Shown: positions 23,294 to 34,499 of the stretch, piece after piece
How positions within the stretch are numbered: the stretch's first letter is position 1
Layout: the number at the start of each line of letters is the position of its first letter
NCBI RefSeq assembly: GCF_036324505.1
Contig: NC_086352.1
Coordinates: 25,566,359 to 25,630,358 of the forward strand
Source: Eleginops maclovinus
Lineage: Eukaryota; Chordata; Actinopteri; Perciformes; Eleginopidae
Direction of reading: 5' to 3'
DNA: 64,000 nt
Notes under the pieces: model-generated
Database searches by the model: none
What the model saw: only the letters and a program-made list of their open reading frames with translations
What the model was told of the DNA's origin: nothing
Program-made: the position numbers and the translations under genes

Positions 23294-23445
23294 GTTGGCC
23301 CGAGTGCTGTTCGCGGTTTTTTGCTTGCGTCATCATCACAACGTTCTGTTTCGGCCTTGTTGTTTCGGTGACAAAAGTGTTTCGGCCGAAAACTGAAAAT
23401 GCACTTTTGGGCCATTTTCGGCCGAAAATTTTCGGTGCATCCCTA
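22981..23445 (-). mobile_element. Outer hAT transposon, 5' end, minus strand
   Basis: Read on the minus strand from 23,445 the element starts TAGGGATGCACCGAAAATTT. It continues with several TTCGGCCGAAA palindromes and CCGAAAC repeats, a subterminal pattern typical of ZBED1-like hATs in fish, then the transposase start codon at 23,293. The base after the terminus begins ATTGAAAT (23,446-23,453). This sequence is present once at 12,337-12,344 in copy 1, where the element is absent. It fits the Ac-group target pattern nTnnnnAn. The rest of the element lies beyond the nested Buster and the gap. Confidence 0.85.
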
Positions 23446-26400
23446 ATTGAAATACTGCAAAATGGTGCAAGAATACAGTCAACACATGCCGGGAAACATG
23501 GTTTTGGCCTGGTACAGGCAAACCAGCATGTCGCCTCTTGAGCATTTGCTCCACTACTCTGCTACAGCTTGTCTGCCGAATCCCCGCCACTCTATCTCTG
23601 CTCCTGTAACACCCTTTGTCTGATTCCCTCTCATTCTCCCACCACTGCTGTACTGCCATGAAGCAGTTTCTTTGCATTTCTGTATTTTTGATTGTCATTT
23701 GCATGAGTGAAACCACATTTTGAATACAAATTGGGATTTTATAAACCGCCTCTTCATTCTGATAAAAAAACTTGTTCACCATCATTAGGATATTCAAGCA
23801 GTCAACAATTTCAAATGTTACTAACATTCAGGCACTTACTGTAGGCTCTTACCGGTAATCAAATAGCTTTTCAACCAATCAGGAAAAAGAGCAACTTGGT
23901 CTTAATGGCATATAAAACTAAAATAAATAACAAGAGGAAATGCCACAGACTAGGTTGGTCTGCCTACATGTACTGTATGCCAGATCTTGAATACCTAAAG
24001 AGACAGACTATTACTGTGTGTATGTGTTGGTGGACTCTAGTAGCTGTTAAGTTAATGTATGTTCCCTTTACTTCTAAGCACTTTGGTTTTGTGTCAGCTA
24101 TTGTTTTTTGTTATTTTTCCAGCTTGAGAAGTTTATGTCAGAGTCACTTTGACCATTATTTTCCAGTCCTGAGGTAGGTTGAGTTCATGTGCAAATTGCT
24201 AAAAAAGAGAATGTGAGTCTATGATGTCATACGAGCGAGCAAGTGACAAAGTGCAGTACGGTAATGCTTTGTACCATACTGTGCTGTTTGAACACCATTG
24301 TGGCACACTTACACTCAAGGTGATTAACTAATTCCAAACAGGTGCAGCCAAGATAAAAGTGTGCCTGATAAATATCCAATTTAACTGGCATAAATCTCCA
24401 TCATGCACTATTAGAATAATGGAGCCCACTGGCTCATACACAAGTGGACAGCCCAATAACTGCCCTGTATGAAGCTGCCAACACATGAGAGGTGACAATG
24501 TTTTTCCCATGAGGACAGATGTGACACTGAGCCCACAGCTGTGCTGCCCTTGGCCGTAAACTTGCTATGGAGGTTCAATTTCTTCTGAACAGAGGGATTG
24601 TTGGCAGCTCACCTTTCAAAGTATGACTGTTTACTTTTAATGAGATAATAAGGAGCAGGGAGGAACATTATAGTTCCATGGCAGAATGGGAGAAAAATAA
24701 TTTCACTAGCTTGTGTGATACTTGGAGCACATTCTTTACATGTATGGGGCTAAAAGATCCATCGAATCACCTCTTAGAAAAGCTTTCAAAATGTTTGAAT
24801 TCACTTCATTGCTAAAAACACTTGCAAGGTTTGGTCATTCAGTGGGCTCCAGCCTATGTATGAATTTGTATTTGAGTTAGCGGCCATTAAGCAGTGGGCT
24901 GCTTTTGATGTGAGGCGCATTCAATTCTGGGTCACTCAATAAAATGTGTTTTTTGAACATTGAATTAAATGTTTTTTTGTTTTCAACTTGGGTGAAAATA
25001 AATGCATCAAATGATATTGAGGCAACTTGGCTTCTCAAGTAAAAGCATTTTTTTTATAAAGTGAGACTGGTATTAATATCACCAGATATTTGTGACCAAC
25101 ATAGTGTTGCAAAAGTATAAAATGCAGTCTAAAAACTTTCGGGCGTGTTATTGAGATCACCCTTAATTCCCTTTTCAAAGATGGCCCTGGTCTAAGAAAG
25201 GGAAGGAAGAGGCCATTGGCTCCTGTACCTTACATTGCCCCAATTGGCGTAACAAAACTGTTAGGGTGATAACTTGTGAAATGAGCTGGTACACATTTTG
25301 GTAAAAGATATCAGAATCCTACAAAGTGTAAGTGTGACAAATAATTGTATTATATTTACAGAGAATGTTTTTCATTAATATTACTGATAGCAGACAGTTA
25401 AGATACTTGAAATAAAGAGCCTATCACATGCTTTGATTAAATCATCAACATAAAACTGTGGAATTTTTTCCGCAGAAAAAACATCCCTTCAGAAAGTAGA
25501 GACACAGCACCAACCAGTGTCAACCTCTCTTTCAACCTGACATCATCTGATGTTCAGCCTAAAACGCCATCTCTACTCAGCCCCGGATAGCAACTCTTAG
25601 CACTTAGCTGACAGAATAAAGACAAGATGGTGACAGAGACGGATTCAGTCTCTGTTCGAACAAATATCAGTGAACTTCACTGTGTGAAGTGGTAGCAAAT
25701 CATCTTTATGTCAAATCATGTTGGGGAAGAGATGAGGAGTTTTGTTTTGAAACAACATTTTGAACTGAGCCATGTTGGTTTTCAAAAAGTTGACTTTTCA
25801 AAAAGCAAACAGATCACTTTTGAGTGTTGAATAATGTAGTGGGAGCATGGCAGAGTGAGTAAATGAGACAGGTGGCCACTAAGAGTAAAAGGGCAGCAGG
25901 GCCACAGCAGTGGATCGCTTCGTGTGCCGTTTGGCCATAGGCTAAATGGCACTTCTTATTCCCATTCCTTACACTTGGTTACTGCTATGATACAACTGTC
26001 AGTGTGCAGTGACTGCTGCACTGTCAGATTAGAACAAACAACCTATTGTTATGGCTGCTCCTTTGTATTTGATAGAGGACTGTCAGATTGCCATTTCCTT
26101 CCGAGATGGACTGCTCAGTGCTCACTTTCTGAGACTTTGCTTGGATGTGGATTACAGAAAATCCGACATCATGAGCTAAAATGTGTACCTTGAAAGCATC
26201 AGGTCCCTTTCCATTGTGTCCATGAAAAAAAGATGCTTAATTTTCCATCTGAGTTCACTCTAATTGACACTTTCATATTTCTATTATACTGAAGTATTGT
26301 TTTGGAGGTTGATATAATTTTAAAATTAAAGCATACATCCTCATTTACAGACTAGCTAAGGCTATATACTGTATGCAAGTTGAGATCTGGAAGTCACTAT

Positions 26401-27019
26401 TATTTTGTAATATTATTTTCATTTAGAAATTATCATAGGCTTTATATATCTCCCTGATTCAATGTAGGACATTGCTTACTCTGTAGCTCAGCTGTTGTAT
26501 AATAGTAAGACTGCTTAACGCTGAAAAGAGTCTATCATTTAATCAGAATTATTGTAGAAATCCAGTCATAACGTTAATAAATTCAGGTCAAGTGTTCAAA
26601 TACAGATGCAAATCAAACAAGCTGCGTGTACTTCTGCGATATATTGAAACAACGGCCCAGGGTGCAAAACACATGAATGACAGCCACCCTCTACCACACA
26701 AAACACAATGAACAACTATCATAACAAGGCGCCCACAGCCAGGTAACAATGGACAGCGATCCTTGCATTTTGGAACACAACACAGGCAATTTTGTTAAAA
26801 CCGGAACAGCTAATTCAAATATATTAATTCATTTGGGTAAACATTTATAGGCAGAATGAATTAAGTCGGCACGGCGGCCTAACTTGAAAATAACGTTGGC
26901 CTACCATTGTCGATCCTTTCATCCAGTTGTATCGGGTAAAACTGCTGATATTAAAATGCTTCTCAAAAGTTCTTGAAGATACACACATCCACGGTTTTCT
27001 TGCCATTTGTGAAACCTCA

Positions 27020-27385
27020 CACGCTATTCAAATGACAGCGTTGTTTTGCCTCAAAAGTGGGCCGAGCCGTAATTTGGACCGGAGGTGACGTGTTACTTCC
27101 ATCTAATTGACGTTAGGCTGATGCTAACTAGCTCCACTAGTTTGACAGCAGGCGGAATTTATCATAAAGTCCGCGGTTATAAAGCCCACCCACTTAGAGA
27201 AGATATGATTGGTCAGTTTTACTGTCATTTTAATTTACTCTCCGGTTGAGTTCAGAGCCATTAAATAAGAGAATTACGACACTGACTGATCTCGCCGCCA
27301 CGCGATCACGTGGTTCATGTTCACCGTCATAGTTCCAAACAATCCCTGCGCGGTCAGTTCTCCTATTGGACAGGCAGCAGCTACT
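27020..27385. promoter_or_regulatory. Promoter-like segment (copy 2)
   Basis: Counterpart of 15,900-16,262 with the same CACGTG (27,307-27,312) and inverted CCAAT (27,365-27,369), an 8-bp insertion (aactagct) and a few substitutions. Without the hAT, the distance to the THAP start codon is about 1.2 kb. Confidence 0.28.
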
Positions 27386-28569
27386 ACTGTATTACACGGT
27401 AAATATTAAAATATGAAACCATTTCTGTTCACTTTTAAACTGCATTTACATTTACTGTATATAAGTTAATGTCAATTTGGTATGGAGAGTGGCGGAGTGA
27501 CAACTTCATCAGTTATTCATATCGTTTTTAATTTAGATAGAAAATTTGTTCATGTTAGCATACAATGTTAGCATAGGTTACATAAGGCAAGGTCATGGAG
27601 TAGTTAAATTTTTTTTTTTTTTTGCGTCAAATTAAAGGTTTTCTAATATTAAACTGTGTATAGCCATGCACTACGCATCAGCTATGATATTGGATTCGTA
27701 ACATTTCCCGGCACTAGCCTACATCACTTACCTGGATTGTCAAAGATCTGTCAAACGTTTGGTGTTGGAATGTGCTAGTTACTGAGTGGGCCATTCATTC
27801 TGTTAGTATCCAGTTTTTTTTATTTTTTAGACAAAGCTGATAACCTAGCTCCACAACACAATCACTGATATTATTTTAAGACTGCCACATACTATAAATT
27901 AATTGTTTTAAGACTTTCACATACAACACAAGCATGTGTTTATATGCAAGCATGTATCATGACAAACACAACTGTTTTAAGACTGTCACATACAACAACA
28001 AGTGCTTGTAACTCTTACTTAAATAATAAATAAGCAAGTTTGTTAAATAGTGCAAAATATACAAGGCAACCAACTGCATTCAAGAAAACACTTGTCAGGT
28101 GTTACAGCCCGGCTGATGAGACCGCAACATAAAAAGGAGGCTGACACAAATGTAGGTTTTCAATAAATAAAATAATTTATTAAATGGTTTCAATGTTGGC
28201 AATGTAATACGAAACAGCAGGACAAGACAAAATGGTGGTGGTGTGTGCGTATTGTAAGTGTGTGTAAAGATGTGTGAACAACAACAAAAACAGAGAGCCA
28301 GGGAGCCTCTACTACTGCCTGAGACAGGGATGCCCAACTTCTATTGGTATTCATAAGAAAACAAAAGTATATCAAAAGCAACAATATAACATAATGGATA
28401 ATATTGGTCTTCCTGGTCTTGTAATGAACTCTGGCCTCTCACCTAATCGAAGTCAGGGTGACATTAGTGGATAAGAAAAGGTTGTCACCCGCTCTCTGTG
28501 GTCTGCACTATTGTCTGAGGTCTGACAGCAATGGCTACATCTAACATTTTATAGATCAATTATCATACC

Positions 28570-29489
28570 ATGGTTGGATGTACGGCATTTGGATGCACCA
28601 ATCGGTCCGAGAAGGGATTGCGGATGTATGGCTTCCCAAAGGAAACAGACAGAAGAAGAAAATGGTTAGCAATGGTCAGCATGAGCAACTTCGAAGTCAC
28701 AAAGGATTCCAACAACAGAAAACTGTCAAGTAAGTTATGTTCACACAGGTAAAATTGACAAGTTCCTTGTCCCAGGGTTATATGCTTTTAAATGTAGAGC
28801 ACAATGAAATTCCAATTGACCATGATGTGGTATGTCTGGAATATGGGTGGAAACTGGCTTCGCAGACCTCTCTGCAGGCACAGTTAGAGGAGGATCAATT
28901 CCTTACCACAAAAAAGGGCAACTGAGGTTGAAGGCTGATGGTGTTCCCAGCATATTTGTACATCACCCTAGGCCTAAGAGGAGGAAGCCCCCTTCATTGA
29001 GAATCCCGCCAGCATTGGTAACGGTTACTGCAGTGACCAGTGACCACACCTATTGTGTGGCAACAAACTTCGGTATGATACATATGAACACATAATAATA
29101 CTTACTAGGCTAATATTTCCCATTTCATGTCTAGACTACACTCCTGCCATGTAACAACAACGCCTTATTGTTATTACAGAGATTGAGGGAAACATTCAGG
29201 GAAGAGAGGGCAGTTATGAGGTGACTGGGAGGGACATGCCAGGAGATAGTAAGCATGTAGCCTAGTCAGTGAACCAGGAGCCAGTCAGCCAGGTTCAGGT
29301 GCACCAGGAGCCAGTCAGCCAGGAGCCAGTCAAGAAGACCTGAGGGAAGAACTGAGATGTGAAAAAGCAATGAGAAGAAGAGCAGAGAGAGCACAGAAAC
29401 AGCAGAAAAGAATAAATCCAGCATTAAAGGCAGAAAAAGATTTAAATTCAAAAGAAATGTGCATACATTTTTACAATAGATCAAATTAG
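28570..29489 (+). pseudogene. THAP-domain gene relic, copy 2 (three exons)
   Basis: Same structure as copy 1. Exon 1 is 28,570-28,729, with Lys-14 changed to Glu. Exon 2 is about 28,866-29,072 and exon 3 starts at 29,180. Here the A-run in exon 2 has six As. If exon 2 begins after cttcgcag, the frame stays open through LKADGVPSIF, although EEDQF still lies in the other frame. Exon 3 carries a 5-bp insertion (cctag) that puts an in-frame TAG right after the codons for SKHV. Each copy therefore has a different disabling change. A non-functional gene or sequencing errors in homopolymers are both possible; the exon 3 insertion is not in a homopolymer. Confidence 0.65.
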
Positions 29490-29572
29490 AGCAACTGAAC
29501 TAAAGAATAAGAGAGGGATACGCTGGGGAAACGCCTCTCCATCACTCCACCAGCCTTACTAACCAGCCTGCC

Positions 29573-29749
29573 ATGGCTCCACCAGTCGGTCTTCGCTACA
29601 CTGGCATGGTCATCTCCCCACCAGCCTCTCCATCGTTCCACCAGCCCGGTCATCACTACACAGGCATGGTCATCGCTCCATCAGCCAGTCATCGCTTCAC
29701 CGGCATGGTCATCGCTCCACCAGACTCTCCATCGCTCCTACAGAAATAG
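29573..29749 (+). CDS. Small open frame with TGMVI peptide repeats (copy 2)
   Basis: Identical in frame and length to 20,336-20,512. The one difference I noticed (GCT for GCG) is silent. Preservation of the frame is uninformative if the copies are alleles. See the copy 1 entry for the peptide pattern. Confidence 0.25.
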   Translation: MAPPVGLRYTGMVISPPASPSFHQPGHHYTGMVIAPSASHRFTGMVIAPPDSPSLLQK

Positions 29750-30052
29750 TAAAGTGCTATCACATGTCTTACAGGGATTATACAAGCACAAATTGTGTCA
29801 GTGTCCAGCTGTATCTTCAAAACATCTTCAACTATTTAAGTGGCATTGGCATACATTTTGGATGCTAGAGATATATAGAGATATAATTGTTTATCACTTT
29901 AGTGCTTCTCAAAACATCTTGCCAAGGACTGCAGTTGAAATTCTGCCAGCTGACTAACACTGGCTCTTTTACAGAAATGTCAATTAATGCGTTGTCCTTA
30001 TAAATAAATTAATGAACTTAAACATTAATGAAAAATGATGACAATTACATAC

Positions 30053-30144
30053 CTTGTTGCTTTTTGGATCCTCTGAACACATGCAAACAGTCTGAGGAGG
30101 TAACTTAGTTCTCTGCGAACACATGGAGCTGGACAAAGGGGTTG
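30053..30144 (-). other. Possible minus-strand exon, copy 2
   Basis: Counterpart of 20,816-20,907 with the same strong donor (aag/gtatgt on the minus strand). Splice-like signals on the minus strand also occur at 30.7 and 31.3 kb, so a minus-strand transcript running through 31.4-30.0 kb is conceivable. Confidence 0.2.
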
Positions 30145-30186
30145 CTTGAAGCAACAATTTGGAATGTTTACTCAAAAACAATCAAA

Positions 30187-33100
30187 TTTAAAAGTAAAAA
30201 AAAAAAAAACGACTTGCCTCCAACGTTCTCCTCTGTTTGCCGAATTTGAGTAAACCTCTGGTCATCAAAAGTTAGCCTCCCATGCTTTCACGTGATGTCA
30301 GGTATTCAACAGAAAAATATGTGAAGTAATTAGCTACCTGCAGTTATACTTTCTTTTTATTGATCATTATTCTGTCCTGGCTGAGAGATAGCGAACCAAT
30401 AAAAAGAGACCCAGTAGCTTGGGTTGAGGTTGATTTACTGAATCTTCTCAGTTATGTTTTTTGGTAAAACTGCAACACAGATGAACACACATATTACAGT
30501 ACAGATACATGAAATACACTCATTCACCACAAATGAAGCTCAACAATGAACTAAATTAGCCATAGCAACTTAACTAGCCTCTTGCTAACTGTTAGCGTCG
30601 CGATTAGCATTAGCATAGTTAGCACGGTTTTCGTAACTTAAAATAAATGCCTCAACATCACAGTGCCATAAAACAACTAAAATAAACCAAGTTCATCTCT
30701 ACTCACTGTTAGTTCCACTCCAAGGCTCAGACAACCAACTCTCTGTGGTGGAGCACTCTCTATGCATGAACACTGAACACTGAAGGTCCTGGTAATTAAA
30801 GCTGCAATAACTCAAAAACACCACCAGGGGAAAACTTACTTTTTGCAGTCACTGACAGGAGTCAGAACAATCATCCACATTTATGCTGCTGATCTCATCA
30901 CCTGTCATTGATGCACTGCCTAGAAACACGATGTGTGTTAACTCCTGAATTACAACCTTGCTAGATACAAGCTAGTTGAGCTAGCTACCATTCATTGTAA
31001 TCAGATCTACTAACTTTAACAATAAATGAAACTTTAACAACAAATAATAACCGAACTCTATGCCAATGAACACCAATAAATGCAATTTATTTCAGGTAAA
31101 TGTACTGATATCTGGTTGTGGTAATGTTAGCTAGCGAAGTGTTGCTTATGGTTTCAAGGTTTCAAGGTTTGAAGTTATGTTAGCTAACGTTGAAGTTAAC
31201 TGCATTTAGAATATAACGAGCGATAAACATGAACTAAAGTTGGCTGCATAAAATACCACTATTAACTAAATTAATTTGAGGTCCACTAAAAATTCAGAAA
31301 ATGTAGTAATTTCATCAACTTACCAGGGATCGTGCCTCAGAAACACTGAAAATGAATGGGGTTCACGGCTGGAACGGAGTGTTTGGAACTACTGGTCACT
31401 CCACGACACGTCTCACTTCCGCATTCCTCAGTTACACCAGAAGTATATGGGAGTGTCGTAACTCCCTTATTTAAATGGCTCTGGTTGAGTTACTATAGCT
31501 GGGACCTCTGCACATTTATAGCTGGACCGCCAATCACCTCCTATCTTCCAAGTAACTCCAGAGACGGCCAAAGGAGCTTCTTTCATTTAACCCTTCACAT
31601 TGCAATAGAAACTGAATAGGCAGATTTGACGGATTTATTTGAAATGTTATTTTAAATACAACTAAATCTAGTTATTTTGGTAAAACTAATGAAAAGTATA
31701 AAAAAAAAATGTTTTTTTTAAAAATATATATATATTTTTATGTACAACAAATATGGATTGAATAAATAACAAAGACCGATTTCAAGTTCAAGTTGTTTAA
31801 TCTATAGTAAAGAATATTAACATAAAATCCTTTCTTTTCACGATATATCTTGTCCTATAATTGGAAAAGGAAAAATGTATTACAGACATCTATACATTAA
31901 TGGTCTGTATTTTTTTTTATTATACATTTTAAAAAAGCTGCTCTAAAAGCTGATCATGGTGCAATGCAATAGGTGACCCGCTTCTTGGGTTTAACAATTT
32001 TTTGGCTCCTATAACAACAAGTGTTAACTATATACTAAGTGAACAATAAAAAGATGGTGGATGAATTACAAAAATGAATCTATGAATGCATAAACTACAA
32101 TTTCCAGAAGGCAAATCTGTCACTATTGAAATGATGCCACTCTCTTTTGTAAAGGAGTAATCTAAAGAAAACAATATGACAGGGTGTCCTAAAATATGAA
32201 AACCAAAACATGTAATGCTTTATTTTCTATATCGACACCTCTGGCAACATAATTATGTCCAGATTTTCAATGATAAACAAATGGTTCAACATTTGAAATA
32301 CTCCTTTTAAATATAGTAACAACATCTGCCCCTGTCAATATACTCATAAAAGACAGGTAAGAAAGTGAATAAGTGTATTTCCAAAATTGTCTACTTTTTC
32401 TGAACAATTAGATTTTTTTTTGTGTTTCACCATTGAGAGTAAGCCTAACTGCAGTAATAACCGTTTCTGTGGGTAAATGCAGTACCTAGCCCCCTGATCC
32501 AGAACGGTCATCCTGTTTGGTTGACAGGAAACGGGTTTCACTATTTGAGTGGACACCTGCCAGTCAATCAAGCTGCTTCTAAATAAGGAGTTAGGGTAAG
32601 ACTGGAATATGGTGCAGCTGATTGCACATCATGCTTGCAAACACAGCCAGAAACAAACATAGCAGAGGACAAATGTGCAAGTGGTAGCAAATTCCCACCA
32701 GATTCTGGATTGCCGTGGGCCCATCTCCACAACACAGCACACATAAACAGTAATGTGTATATCCATCAAAATGTTAACCGCTACAACGACATTCAATTCA
32801 TTTTCAAAGTATTTTCCACACACACACAAACCTCTGCCAAATCTCTGTCACATCCCATACCCTGTCTGGCATTCCTCTAATTTGTCACTTGGCCTTTCAA
32901 AAAATGGTTCACAGGGAGAGTGAGACGAGCAAATAATTTGATTAAAGTGGGGCATTACAGTGAGTGTGGAAATCAGCATGACAGGAATATGTCCCAGATG
33001 TTAGCTATTGGACAATGGATGTGTAGAGGGGGTGAGACTCTTGGCAGTTGGCACAGGTTCATTGCCTACATCAGGATGGCCTCTTTCCTGTCAGGGCCAC

Positions 33101-34156
33101 TGCCACACGAGTCCGTCTGGAGATTTAAAAATAGTAACAGGGGCAAAGAACAGTGGAGAACTGTGCTCTCTTGGTTACATTGACCTGAGCCCTTAAGTTG
33201 CACTGTCATACATTGTGATATTTTTCTTAGATAAAGAAGTGTATAGAAAGCTATGATCAGACTATACACCCTCAAATTGTCTTCTTTGTTTTTACTGTCA
33301 GCTCTTCTCGGTAGAAAAACACCAGAAATGTACCCCAAATCTTGTGTCTGAGTCTCACGCCTGGCCACAGATCACTCATTCTGATCATCAAAACAACTCT
33401 GCAGCATTTTGTGTTTTGATGGCTCCACACTTATTGGAAAAATGACCGTAGTGCCTTCGACCATCTGCAGTCATGATTGTTTTAGCTCCCTTCCTCGAAA
33501 TTTTCATGGTTGACTCTCCTCCCAATTGTTGACTCTACCATCCCATCTCTCCAAACAGCCCGCTCTCAGTGCGCACAGCCGTAAAATGTCCAGCCTGCCC
33601 AAGCATAGTTGCTACAGTGGTTTCCAGGAATTTGTGCTGCTTCCTTGCGTCAACTTAAGATACACAATTGGTATTCTTGGCAGAGGCAGCAGATTTCACC
33701 CTGCTTGTCTCCCTCTCTGCAGATAGTATCTGTTTCATCCTTCACTACCCGCTTGAAGAACCTTCCCCAGTCAATGTCAGGTTGCCTTTCATCCAGATAA
33801 TGAATTGAATAGTTGTGGGAAAAGCTGTTACGTTTTTTCCTCTGCCACTACCTGTACAAGTCAGTTGATCCTGCTGAGCTGGATCCTGCACTGTTAACTT
33901 TCTGCCACTACACTTTTAAGTGAGACCTCCTAAACTTTGTTTTAAAAACTTAAACATGGCAAAAATGGTTGACTTAAAAGCTGGGCACGACACGTTTTAG
34001 TTTTTCAGCAAAGGAAAAGCAAGAAAATAGAAAAATAATCATATAGGTGTACATTCAGAGGGTTACAGCCAAAAACTGTTTTCCAGCTCTGCATTTTAGG
34101 TAATTTTGGAGGACCAAACAAAACAAATATTCATATAAAATCACAGATTAAATTCT
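30187..34156. other. Single-copy stretch without recognised genes
   Basis: It begins with a 14-base A-run at about 30,197. 30.5-31.25 kb is rich in gttagc/gctaac words common in fish non-coding DNA. 31,690-31,740 is an AT-only tract. Open frames up to 100 codons (33,066-33,368 minus) have no recognisable domain. The putative minus-strand 5' exon at 31.3 kb is listed separately. Confidence 0.5.
31324..31480 (-). promoter_or_regulatory. Possible promoter and first exon of a minus-strand transcript
   Basis: On the minus strand the segment ends at a consensus splice donor (atccctg/gtaagttg, exon edge at 31,324). It is preceded, near 31,470, by a TATA-like ttatttaaat and by moderately CpG-containing sequence up to about 31,560. 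Further along the minus strand, candidate splice sites occur near 30,716 (donor gtgagt) and 30,805 (acceptor ttattgcag). No protein emerges from joining these, so a non-coding transcript is more likely than a coding gene. This rests on motifs alone. Confidence 0.2.
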
Positions 34157-34440
34157 AATAAAAATTGGTGTGTCTTTCTTGTGCAGTGTAGTTATACAAT
34201 GCTGAATGGATTTGGATTTACCAGGTCACATGACATGGAATCTAGGAATTTTTAAAAATAAACATCTGAGTTTTCATGAAAATGTTCATGTAAAAATAGA
34301 AGAAGCACTCAATTTGTGCTTTTTGTCCAGTGTAATAATATCTGAGTTGAATGAGGAGTGACTTGGTCAAATGACCTGAAAGATAATGATACAGCTGAAA
34401 ATAATTTCTATTAAAATGGTTTTGAAAAACAAATTCAAGA
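34157..34440. repeat. Second locus of the 10.6-kb repeat family
   Basis: The run 'aataaaaattggtgtgtc' leads into 'gttatacaatgctgaatgga' and 'cacatgacatggaatcta'. This parallels 'aataaaaaggtgtgtact', 'gataatacaatgaagcattg' and 'gacatggaagcta' at 10.77-10.86 kb. A second, weaker unit follows about 150 bp later (agtgtaataatatctgag, then gacctgaaagata). Order and spacing of the shared words show common descent. The family is unnamed to me. Confidence 0.55.
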
Positions 34441-34499
34441 CACATCAGTAATAGAAAAATGTTTGCCACTTTAAAACACATTTGGGACATTTTTTAGAA

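Larger units (their letters stand above)
23446..30186. repeat. Duplicated block, copy 2 (probable haplotype B contig)
   Basis: Second copy of 12,337-20,949, lacking the 1.9-kb hAT (empty site near 28,012) and with small insertions, for example ggcta near 25,940, an 11-bp addition near 26,365, aactagct near 27,127 and cctag near 29,260. Sequence continues past the point where copy 1 stops, into DNA found only once. 23,454 to about 27,019 holds no recognisable gene. See copy 1 for the interpretation. Confidence 0.85.

Noticed and set aside
12337..30186. Genuine recent segmental duplication mediated by hAT elements
   Set aside because: Possible, but the boundary at a hAT target site, the exact 500-N gap and allele-level differences are explained more simply by unmerged haplotypes. 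Retained only as the alternative in the findings.
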